Assembly: GCA_023433855.1 (NCBI GenBank)
Contig: JAEYTV010000524.1
Coordinates: 1 to 5,398 of the forward strand
Length of the DNA: 5,398 nt
Direction of reading: 5' to 3'
Source: Pseudomonadota bacterium
Lineage (GTDB): Bacteria; Pseudomonadota; Alphaproteobacteria; Rhizobiales; Rhizobiaceae
How positions within the stretch are numbered: the first letter of the stretch is position 1; every line of letters begins with the position of its first letter. The translations under genes were made by a program, and so were the position numbers. Below, piece after piece: positions 1 through 5,398 of this stretch. Below the pieces are notes generated by a model, which was given only the letters and a program-made list of their open reading frames with translations, made no database searches and was not told the origin of the DNA.

Positions 1-203
1 CTCCGCTTCTGAGCAGTCACCTCCGCCGAGCGGGCCCGCCCGTCGTCCGACAGGCGAAACCCCACCGGGGGACCACGCGGAGTCCCTCGACCCGTTCCAC
101 CCCACTGCATCGCCGTGCAGGCAGTTCGACCCGCGCGCACGATAGAAGGCCGCAAAAGGCAATACCCTGGCCGGAAACGCCTGCCGAAGGCCTGAACTCC
201 ACC
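1..203. other. Non-coding stretch downstream of ssb, no gene supported
   Basis: This GC-rich stretch lies between the left window edge and the ssb stop codon. Open frames cross it, but none has a recognisable protein, a ribosome binding site or conserved-looking residues. It contains only short dyads: a 10-base palindrome at 30-39, a 5-bp stem at 105-109/116-120, and a 4-bp stem at 179-182/188-191. None is followed by a T-run on the ssb (minus) strand, so I cannot point to a convincing intrinsic terminator for ssb. Transcription of ssb may end further left, outside the window, or by Rho. Confidence 0.55.
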
Positions 204-722
204 TCAGAAGGGAATCTCGTCGTCGAGGTCGCGGGCACCACCGCTACCGCCGCCGCCACGCGAACCGCCCCCGCGATTGTAGTCGTCGGAGCTGGAGCGG
301 CCGAAGTCGGACCCGCCGCCGCGTCCGCCCTGCCCGCCGGAATAAGCGACCTGGCCGCCCTCGCCTCCGGCGCGCGAGTCCAGCATCTGCAACTCGCCGC
401 GGAACTTCTGCAGCACCACCTCGGTCGTGTAACGGTCCTGGCCGTTCTGGTCCTGCCACTTGCGCGTCTGCAACTGGCCCTCGATGTAGAGCTTTGCGCC
501 CTTCTTGACGTATTGCTCGACGACCTTGCACAGGCCTTCATTGAAGACCACGACCGTGTGCCACTCCGTTTTTTCCTTACGTTCCCCGGAGTTGCGGTCC
601 CGCCACGTCTCGGACGTCGCGATGCGAAGGTTTGCGATCGGGCGGCCGTCCTGCGTACGGCGGATTTCCGGATCCGCACCGACATTCCCAATCAGAATGA
701 CCTTGTTAACGCTACCAGCCAT
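204..722 (-). CDS. ssb: Single-stranded DNA-binding protein SSB
   Basis: SSB coats single-stranded DNA in the cytoplasm during replication, recombination and repair, and recruits partner proteins through its acidic tail. The 172-residue product has the usual architecture. An N-terminal OB fold covers about residues 5-114 and carries the DNA-stacking aromatics W40, W54, F60 and W89 at the positions known from E. coli SSB, with H55 beside W54. A glycine-, serine- and arginine-rich disordered linker follows (about 117-163), and the protein ends in the conserved acidic tip DLDDEIPF (165-172), the docking peptide for partners such as RecO, PriA and exonuclease I. I chose the ATG at 722 because AAGG (731-734) sits 8 bases upstream; an in-frame GTG at 731 would overlap that site. 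The gene is divergent from uvrA, and the shared intergenic region contains a LexA box. It looks intact and the assignment is secure. Confidence 0.97.
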   Translation of the reverse strand: MAGSVNKVILIGNVGADPEIRRTQDGRPIANLRIATSETWRDRNSGERKEKTEWHTVVVFNEGLCKVVEQYVKKGAKLYIEGQLQTRKWQDQNGQDRYTTEVVLQKFRGELQMLDSRAGGEGGQVAYSGGQGGRGGGSDFGRSSSDDYNRGGGSRGGGGSGGARDLDDEIPF

Positions 723-728
723 AACTCT

Positions 729-736
729 CACCTTGT
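729..736 (-). promoter_or_regulatory. ssb ribosome binding site
   Basis: Read on the minus strand, ACAAGGTG lies 7-12 bases ahead of the ATG at 722. The AAGG core is complementary to the 3' end of 16S rRNA at good spacing. It decides the start: the in-frame GTG at 731-729 overlaps this motif and so cannot be served by it. Confidence 0.7.
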
Positions 737-754
737 CCGCCGCCTGCCGCGGCC

Positions 755-782
755 TTGATACCGTTTAACACCTTAGCCCAAG
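755..782 (-). promoter_or_regulatory. Weak candidate ssb promoter
   Basis: On the minus strand a -35-like TTGGGC (781-776) is followed 15 bases later by a -10-like TATCAA (760-755), giving a leader of roughly 25-30 bases before the ssb ATG. Spacer length and hexamer match are both sub-optimal. The AT-rich patch at 811-850 could instead hold the real promoter, which would place the LexA box closer to it. Low confidence. Confidence 0.2.
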
Positions 783-797
783 GCGCCCGTCCTTGGG
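777..797. repeat. 7-bp perfect inverted repeat in the ssb-uvrA intergenic region
   Basis: CCCAAGG (777-783) and CCTTGGG (791-797) are perfect inverted copies separated by 7 bases. Centre-to-centre spacing is 14 bases. In RNA this would be a short GC-containing hairpin in the ssb leader if transcription starts near the SOS box. In DNA it could be a dyad for a dimeric protein. No T-run follows on either strand, so it is not an intrinsic terminator. Function is unknown. Confidence 0.5.
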
Positions 798-828
798 GAG
801 TTGTACGTGCTTAATCCACAAACAAATT

Positions 829-843
829 GTTCTTTATTTGTTC
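829..843. promoter_or_regulatory. LexA operator (alphaproteobacterial SOS box)
   Basis: The sequence GTTC (829-832), seven bases TTTATTT, then GTTC (840-843) matches the alphaproteobacterial SOS box GTTC-N7-GTTC exactly. LexA bound here is expected to repress transcription until RecA on single-stranded DNA triggers LexA self-cleavage. The box lies between the divergent ssb and uvrA genes, 107 bases before the ssb ATG and 120 bases before the uvrA ATG. It sits just upstream of the uvrA -10-like element, where a bound repressor would block RNA polymerase. Control of uvrA is the stronger inference; control of ssb is possible. Confidence 0.88.
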
Positions 844-860
844 TATTTTGCTTCTATAGT
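832..860 (+). promoter_or_regulatory. Candidate uvrA promoter overlapping the SOS box
   Basis: TATAGT (855-860) is a good -10-like hexamer inside the only AT-rich patch of the intergenic region. A -35 element at 17-base spacing would fall at 832-837, inside the LexA operator; that hexamer (CTTTAT) is a poor match. The TTGTTC copies at 827-832 and 838-843 look more -35-like but are spaced 22 and 11 bases away. Initiation would be near 867, giving a uvrA leader of about 95-100 bases. The overlap with the operator is what LexA repression requires. Confidence 0.4.
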
Positions 861-951
861 GCTGTCAACTGACTCGGAACGCTGGGTGATGGCAGCAGTT
901 TCGTCTCGACACGCGCCGATCAATCACTACATAAAGGCTTCAATTCTCCCC

Positions 952-956
952 AAAGG
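952..956 (+). promoter_or_regulatory. uvrA ribosome binding site
   Basis: AAAGG ends 7 bases before the ATG at 964 and only 1 base before the in-frame ATG at 958. The spacing therefore favours 964 as the true start of UvrA. Confidence 0.6.
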
Positions 957-963
957 CATGACG

Positions 964-3885
964 ATGAGCGAACTCAAGACCATTTCCATACGTGGTGCGC
1001 GCGAGCACAATCTGAAGGGGATCGATCTCGACCTGCCGCGCAACTCGCTGATCGTCATGACCGGCCTTTCGGGATCTGGCAAGTCCTCGCTGGCCTTCGA
1101 CACGATCTATGCCGAGGGTCAGCGGCGCTATGTCGAGAGCCTTTCTGCATATGCGCGCCAATTCCTGGAGATGATGCAGAAGCCCGATGTCGACCAGATC
1201 GATGGCCTGTCGCCGGCGATTTCCATCGAGCAGAAAACAACCTCGCGGAATCCGCGCTCGACCGTCGGCACGGTCACGGAAATCTACGACTATATGCGCC
1301 TGCTCTTCGCGCGGGTTGGCGTACCCTATTCCCCTGCAACGGGCTTGCCGATCGAAAGCCAGACCGTGAGCCAGATGGTCGACCGAATACTCGCTCTCGA
1401 GGAAGGCACACGGCTCTACATCCTTGCCCCGATGATCCGGGGACGGAAGGGCGAGTACAAGAAGGAACTCGCCGACCTGATGAAGAAGGGCTTTCAGCGG
1501 GTCAAGGTCGACGGGCAGTTCTACGAGATCGCCGATGTTCCGGCCCTCGACAAGAAGTACAAGCACGACATTGACGTCGTGGTCGATCGCCTTGTCGTAC
1601 GTCCGGACATTTCGGCGCGATTGGCGGACAGCCTCGAAACCTCGCTGAAGCTTGCCGATGGATTGGCCGTGGCCGAGTTCGCCGACAAGCCCCTGCCCGC
1701 CAACGAGACCTCCGCCGGCGGATCAGCCAACAAGTCGCTCAACGAGACCCATGAACGGGTGCTGTTTTCGGAGAAGTTCGCCTGCCCGGTGTCGGGCTTT
1801 ACGATCCCCGAGATCGAGCCGAGGCTTTTTTCATTCAACAATCCCTTCGGCGCCTGCCAAACCTGCGACGGTCTCGGTTCGCAGCAAAAGGTCGATGCGG
1901 CGCTGATCGTGCCGGAACCGGGCCGTACGCTGAGGGATGGCGCGATCGCTCCCTGGGCGAAATCGACTTCGCCCTATTACAACCAGACTCTGGAGGCACT
2001 CGGCAAGGTTTTCGGCTTCAAGCTCTCAAGTCGCTGGGAGGACCTCTCGGAGGATGCGCAAAGAGCTATCCTGCACGGCACCGAGGAAAAGATTGAGTTC
2101 CAGTACGCCGACGGCGCCCGCTCCTACAAGACGGTCAAGAACTTCGAAGGCATCGTTCCCAACCTCGAGCGGCGCTGGAAGGAGACAGACTCCGCCTGGG
2201 CGCGCGAGGAGATAGAACGGTACATGTCTGCTGCGCCCTGCCCGGCTTGCGGCGGGTATCGACTGAAGCCGGAAGCCTTGGCGGTGAAGATCAACAAGCT
2301 CCACATCGGCCAAGTCACCGAGATGTCTATCAAGGCGGCGGGGGAATGGTTCGAGGCGCTGCCGGGGCAGCTGAACGCCAAGCAGAACGAGATCGCCGTG
2401 CGGATTCTGAAGGAGATCCGCGAACGCCTTCGGTTTCTGAACGACGTGGGTCTCGACTATCTCAGCCTTTCGCGCAATTCAGGAACCCTGTCCGGCGGCG
2501 AGAGCCAGCGCATACGCCTCGCCTCGCAGATCGGTTCCGGGCTGACCGGCGTGCTTTACGTTCTCGATGAACCATCGATCGGCCTGCACCAGCGGGACAA
2601 TGCGCGTCTGCTCGACACGCTGAAACACCTGCGCGACATCGGCAACACGGTGATCGTCGTCGAACATGACGAGGACGCTATTCTGACGGCGGATTACGTC
2701 GTCGACATCGGCCCTGCTGCTGGTATTCACGGGGGTACCGTGGTGGCGCAGGGCTCGCCTTCCCAGGTCATGAGCAATCCGAACTCACTCACGGGAAAAT
2801 ACCTTTCCGGCGAGCTCGGGGTGCCCCTGCCAGCCGAGCGGCGCAAGCCGAAGAAGGGTAAGGAGATCAAGGTCGTCGGCGCACGAGGCAACAATCTGAG
2901 GAACGTGACCGCAGCGGTGCCCCTTGGTGTTTTCACTGCCGTGACGGGCGTCTCGGGAGGCGGCAAATCCACTTTTCTGATCGAGACGCTCTACAAGGCC
3001 GCGGCCCGACGGATCATGGGTGCGCGGGAGATTCCGGCAGAACACGATCGTATCGACGGTTTCGAATATATCGACAAGGTCATCGACATAGATCAGTCGC
3101 CGATCGGGCGTACCCCACGGTCTAACCCGGCGACCTATACCGGCGCCTTCACGCCGATCCGCGACTGGTTCGCAGGCCTGCCGGAAGCCAAGGCGCGAGG
3201 CTACGCTCCTGGACGGTTCTCCTTCAACGTCAAGGGCGGCCGCTGCGAGGCGTGTCAGGGCGACGGTGTCATCAAGATCGAGATGCACTTCCTGCCCGAC
3301 GTCTATGTCACCTGCGACGTCTGCCACGGCAAGCGCTACAATCGCGAGACGCTCGACGTCCAATTCAAGGGCAAGTCGATCGCGGATGTGCTGGACATGA
3401 CGGTCGAGGAAGGTGTGGAGTTCTTCTCGGCTGTGCCTGCGGTGCGTGACAAGCTGCAATCGCTCTTCGATGTCGGGCTCGGCTATATCAAGGTCGGCCA
3501 GCAGGCGAACACGTTGTCAGGGGGCGAGGCGCAGCGGGTCAAGCTCGCCAAGGAACTGTCAAAGCGCTCCACCGGCCGTACGCTCTACATCCTGGACGAG
3601 CCGACAACAGGGCTGCATTTCCACGACGTCGCCAAGCTTCTGGAGATGCTGCACGAGCTGGTGAACCAGGGAAATTCCGTCGTTGTCATCGAACATAATC
3701 TTGAAGTCATCAAAACGGCGGACTGGATCATAGATATCGGCCCCGAGGGAGGAACAGGCGGCGGCGAGATCGTCGCGGTCGGGCCGCCTGAGCAGGTCGT
3801 GAAGGAAAAGCGCTCCTATACCGGGCACTTCCTCAAGGAACTGCTGGGACGTCGTGCGACAAAGAACGTGGAAGCGGCGGAATAG
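964..3885 (+). CDS. uvrA: UvrABC system protein A (excision nuclease ATPase)
   Basis: UvrA is the damage-sensing ABC-type ATPase of nucleotide excision repair; as a dimer it loads UvrB at lesions in cytoplasmic DNA. The 973-residue product has both ABC modules intact. Module I: Walker [10 protein letters not shown] (34-42), signature LSGGESQ (509-515), Walker B LYVLDEP (531-537), H-loop H568. Module II: Walker A GVSGGGKS (662-669), signature LSGGEAQ (851-857), Walker B LYILDEP (874-880), H-loop H911. The DNA-contacting C-terminal zinc module has all four cysteines (C761, C764, C784, C787), and a further CPAC pair lies at 426-429. The other zinc module has C274, C298 and C301, but serine at 277 where E. 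coli has cysteine. Length is near the E. coli protein (940), with a longer polar segment at about 241-265. The start at 964 fits the AAAGG site and the [11 protein letters not shown] family N-terminus. An upstream in-frame extension to 793 crosses the SOS box and is not believable. SOS control is likely. Confidence 0.98.
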   Translation: MSELKTISIRGAREHNLKGIDLDLPRNSLIVMTGLSGSGKSSLAFDTIYAEGQRRYVESLSAYARQFLEMMQKPDVDQIDGLSPAISIEQKTTSRNPRSTVGTVTEIYDYMRLLFARVGVPYSPATGLPIESQTVSQMVDRILALEEGTRLYILAPMIRGRKGEYKKELADLMKKGFQRVKVDGQFYEIADVPALDKKYKHDIDVVVDRLVVRPDISARLADSLETSLKLADGLAVAEFADKPLPANETSAGGSANKSLNETHERVLFSEKFACPVSGFTIPEIEPRLFSFNNPFGACQTCDGLGSQQKVDAALIVPEPGRTLRDGAIAPWAKSTSPYYNQTLEALGKVFGFKLSSRWEDLSEDAQRAILHGTEEKIEFQYADGARSYKTVKNFEGIVPNLERRWKETDSAWAREEIERYMSAAPCPACGGYRLKPEALAVKINKLHIGQVTEMSIKAAGEWFEALPGQLNAKQNEIAVRILKEIRERLRFLNDVGLDYLSLSRNSGTLSGGESQRIRLASQIGSGLTGVLYVLDEPSIGLHQRDNARLLDTLKHLRDIGNTVIVVEHDEDAILTADYVVDIGPAAGIHGGTVVAQGSPSQVMSNPNSLTGKYLSGELGVPLPAERRKPKKGKEIKVVGARGNNLRNVTAAVPLGVFTAVTGVSGGGKSTFLIETLYKAAARRIMGAREIPAEHDRIDGFEYIDKVIDIDQSPIGRTPRSNPATYTGAFTPIRDWFAGLPEAKARGYAPGRFSFNVKGGRCEACQGDGVIKIEMHFLPDVYVTCDVCHGKRYNRETLDVQFKGKSIADVLDMTVEEGVEFFSAVPAVRDKLQSLFDVGLGYIKVGQQANTLSGGEAQRVKLAKELSKRSTGRTLYILDEPTTGLHFHDVAKLLEMLHELVNQGNSVVVIEHNLEVIKTADWIIDIGPEGGTGGGEIVAVGPPEQVVKEKRSYTGHFLKELLGRRATKNVEAAE

Positions 3886-3905
3886 GACGTCGCCTTGGGG
3901 GGATC

Positions 3906-4712
3906 ATGACGAAAGCCGGCACTATTCGGACGGGCATCGGCGGTTGGACGTTTGAGCCGTGGGAAGGGCGATTCTATCCCGACAAGCTGCCGAAGAAGAA
4001 GCAACTGGAGTATGCGGGCAGCCGGCTTAAGGTCATCGAGGTGAACGGCACCTATTACGGCTCGCAAAAGCCGGAGACCTTCGCCAAATGGGCGTCGGAG
4101 GTGCCTGATGGCTTTGTGTTCTCGCTCAAGGCCAGCCGCTTCACCACCAATCGCAAGGTGTTGGGCGAGGGAGGCGAATCCATAGAAAGGTTCTTCGCCC
4201 AGGGGCTCACGGAACTTGGACCCCATCTGGGGCCGATTCTGTGGCAGTTTGCACCGACAAAGAGGTTCGAGCCGGATGACTTCGAGGCCTTTCTCAAGCT
4301 GCTTCCCCGGAAAGCGGACGGCATTGCGCTGCGCCACGCGGTGGAGGTGCGTCACGACAGCTTCAAGGTCCCGGAGTTCGTGCAACTACTCCTAAAATAC
4401 GATATCGCACCTGTCTGTGCCGAGCATCACGATTACCCCATGATCGCCGATGTGACGGCGGGCTTCGTCTACGCGCGGCTGCAGAAGGGATCCGATGACA
4501 TTGCGACCTGCTATCCCGAGGCCGATATGCAGGCTTGGGGGGAGCGGTTGAAGACCTGGGCGGACGGCGGTGTGCCAAAGGACTTGCCGCTGATCGACCC
4601 GGGCCACCGGCCGAAGCATGAACCGCGCGATGTCTTCGCCTTTTTCATTCACGAGGGCAAGATGAACGCGCCGCAGGGTGCGATGACACTGCAGGCGATG
4701 GTGGACGCATAA
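3906..4712 (+). CDS. DUF72 / YecE-family TIM-barrel protein
   Basis: This 268-residue protein belongs to the widespread DUF72 (YecE-like) family, whose members fold as TIM barrels and have no firmly established reaction. Family hallmarks are visible: the N-terminal GxGGWxxxPWxGxFYPxxLP pattern (10-29), IEVNGTYYG (44-52, canonically VEINSTFYG), GPILWQFAP (109-117), VEVRH (146-150), and an arginine in the FVYARL strand (187-192). No signal peptide or membrane segment is evident, so it should be cytoplasmic. It starts 20 bases after the uvrA stop on the same strand, with a G-rich, weak ribosome binding site (3897-3903) very close to the ATG, suggesting co-transcription or coupling with uvrA. If so, it would be SOS-induced. 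From memory, a structure-based study of the Thermotoga maritima member predicted DNA binding resembling endonuclease IV; that remains a prediction. The family call is secure and the function is not. Confidence 0.9.
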   Translation: MTKAGTIRTGIGGWTFEPWEGRFYPDKLPKKKQLEYAGSRLKVIEVNGTYYGSQKPETFAKWASEVPDGFVFSLKASRFTTNRKVLGEGGESIERFFAQGLTELGPHLGPILWQFAPTKRFEPDDFEAFLKLLPRKADGIALRHAVEVRHDSFKVPEFVQLLLKYDIAPVCAEHHDYPMIADVTAGFVYARLQKGSDDIATCYPEADMQAWGERLKTWADGGVPKDLPLIDPGHRPKHEPRDVFAFFIHEGKMNAPQGAMTLQAMVDA

Positions 4713-5398
4713 TCATGCCGTTGGAAGTGGACCAATGTGGGCCACGAGATCTTCGGCAGTCATCCCCTCGCCTGCCCGAATGGCCGCCCCGCCATGCAGG
4801 AAGACCCCCGCTGCCGCAGCCTCGAAAGCAGGCATTCCCTGCGCAAGCAAGGCGGCGATAATTCCTGCCAGGACGTCGCCGGAGCCCGCCGTCGCCAGCC
4901 ATGGGGGAGCGCTGGTGTTGATCGCCGCCCGGCCGCCGGGCTCGGCAATCACCGTGTCAGCTCCCTTGTAGACGACCGCCCCGTGCGATCGTTCGGCTGC
5001 CTTTATCGCCTTTTCGACCTTGCTGAGCGCTGGGTCCCCTGCAAGATCAGGAAAGAGACGGCCAAACTCACCCTCGTGAGGGGTCAACACCATTCGGGTC
5101 GACCCGTTCGCGAAGGCCTCGAACAACTCGGCTGGCTCATCCTTGAATGTGGTCAACCCGTCTGCGTCGAGCACGAGCGGACATTCCGCGAGCGCCAGCG
5201 CGAACTGCCTTGCGCGGTCACCAATCCCGAAGCCAGGCCCCAGCACGAAGGCGGCGAGCTTTGCGCGTGCGAGCCATGCCGCCAGATCGGCTACGGTGTC
5301 GATTTGATGAAGCATGATTGCGGTCAGGTTAGCAGCGTTGTCCCGCATCGCCTCTTGCGGCGAGGCGACCGTCACCAGTCCCGCACCGGCCTTCAGTC
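4713..5398 (-). CDS. nnrD: ADP/ATP-dependent NAD(P)H-hydrate dehydratase domain, 5' end cut off
   Basis: NnrD repairs damaged cofactor: using ADP (bacterial type) it dehydrates the S-form of NADHX or NADPHX back to NAD(P)H. The 227 residues in the window are the C-terminal part of a ribokinase-like (YjeF C-terminal, carbohydrate kinase) domain. Counting from the first complete codon at the edge, I see the AGAGLVTVASP strand (about 3-13), GPGFG (53-57), the DADGL motif (77-81), TPHEGEFGRL (105-114), KGADT (144-148), and the nucleotide/catalytic loop LATAGSGDVLAG, whose aspartate is D174. The frame stays open with family-like sequence (LKAGAGL) to 5398, so the true start lies outside; the GTG at 5375 is internal. 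In most bacteria this domain is fused behind an NnrE epimerase domain, which would lie beyond the edge, so the full gene may be bifunctional. The gene is convergent with the DUF72 gene, with abutting stop codons. Confidence 0.93.
   Translation of the reverse strand, partial: LKAGAGLVTVASPQEAMRDNAANLTAIMLHQIDTVADLAAWLARAKLAAFVLGPGFGIGDRARQFALALAECPLVLDADGLTTFKDEPAELFEAFANGSTRMVLTPHEGEFGRLFPDLAGDPALSKVEKAIKAAERSHGAVVYKGADTVIAEPGGRAAINTSAPPWLATAGSGDVLAGIIAALLAQGMPAFEAAAAGVFLHGGAAIRAGEGMTAEDLVAHIGPLPTA

Noticed and set aside
179..191. Possible ssb terminator hairpin
   Set aside because: The stem is only 4 bp and there is no T-run on the minus strand; another 5-bp stem at 105-120 fails for the same reason.
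17..691. Long minus-strand open frame of 224 codons overlapping ssb
   Set aside because: It is an alternative frame of ssb. Its product is arginine-, alanine- and serine-rich low-complexity sequence typical of a frame shadow in GC-rich DNA, and ssb is unambiguous.
793..963. Upstream in-frame extension of uvrA to 793
   Set aside because: The extra 57 residues are unlike UvrA, cross the SOS box and promoter, and have no sensible ribosome binding site; the family N-terminus begins at 964.
958..963. Alternative ATG for uvrA at 958
   Set aside because: AAAGG ends one base before it, too close for initiation, while the ATG at 964 has a 7-base gap and matches the usual protein start. It differs by only two residues.
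940..1566. Minus-strand open frame of 208 codons inside uvrA
   Set aside because: It is antisense to strongly conserved UvrA sequence, with no recognisable product; it arises from codon bias.
2373..2388. GAAC...GAAC pair resembling an SOS box inside uvrA
   Set aside because: The spacer is 8 bases, not the required 7, and the pair lies within coding sequence far from any start.
2785..3459. Minus-strand open frame of 224 codons inside uvrA
   Set aside because: It is antisense to the second ABC module of UvrA and has no motif or start signal of its own.
3816..4385. Minus-strand open frame of 189 codons across the uvrA-DUF72 junction
   Set aside because: It is antisense to two well-supported genes and reads as a shadow frame without a recognisable domain.
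5373..5375. GTG as the start of the nnrD reading frame
   Set aside because: The frame continues upstream to the window edge with family-like residues (LKAGAGL), so this GTG is an internal valine and the gene is cut by the edge.

Overview
This window looks like chromosomal DNA from an alphaproteobacterium, most likely a member of the Rhizobiales (rhizobia and relatives). Three things point there: the GC-rich, strongly codon-biased coding sequence; proteins that read like rhizobial SSB, UvrA and NnrD; and above all a perfect alphaproteobacterial LexA operator (GTTC-N7-GTTC) in place of the enterobacterial CTG-N10-CAG box. I cannot name the genus from sequence alone.

Layout. Positions 1-203 hold no gene that I can support; they lie downstream of ssb. 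The gene ssb (204-722, minus strand) encodes single-stranded-DNA-binding protein. A 241-bp divergent intergenic region (723-963) follows. It contains an AT-rich patch with the SOS box at 829-843, a -10-like element for uvrA, and a 7-bp inverted repeat on the ssb side. The gene uvrA (964-3885, plus) encodes the damage-recognition ATPase of nucleotide excision repair. Twenty bases later comes a DUF72/YecE-family TIM-barrel gene (3906-4712, plus), probably in the same transcript. Its stop codon directly abuts the stop codon of a convergent gene (4713 to beyond 5398, minus). That gene encodes the ADP/ATP-dependent NAD(P)H-hydrate dehydratase domain (NnrD) and is cut by the right edge of the window.

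How the genes fit together. ssb and uvrA form the classic divergent DNA-repair pair sharing one control region, and the single LexA operator could govern transcription in both directions. The DUF72 gene would be induced with uvrA after DNA damage if it is truly co-transcribed, which makes it the one poorly understood gene here with a functional hint. NnrD is a metabolite-repair enzyme with no evident link to the repair cluster.

This is mostly an ordinary core-genome region. I see no mobile element, CRISPR array, RNA gene or clearly new system. The points most worth a second look are the shared SOS operator, the DUF72 gene behind uvrA, the incomplete cysteine set in UvrA's first zinc module, and the zero-spacing convergent stops.
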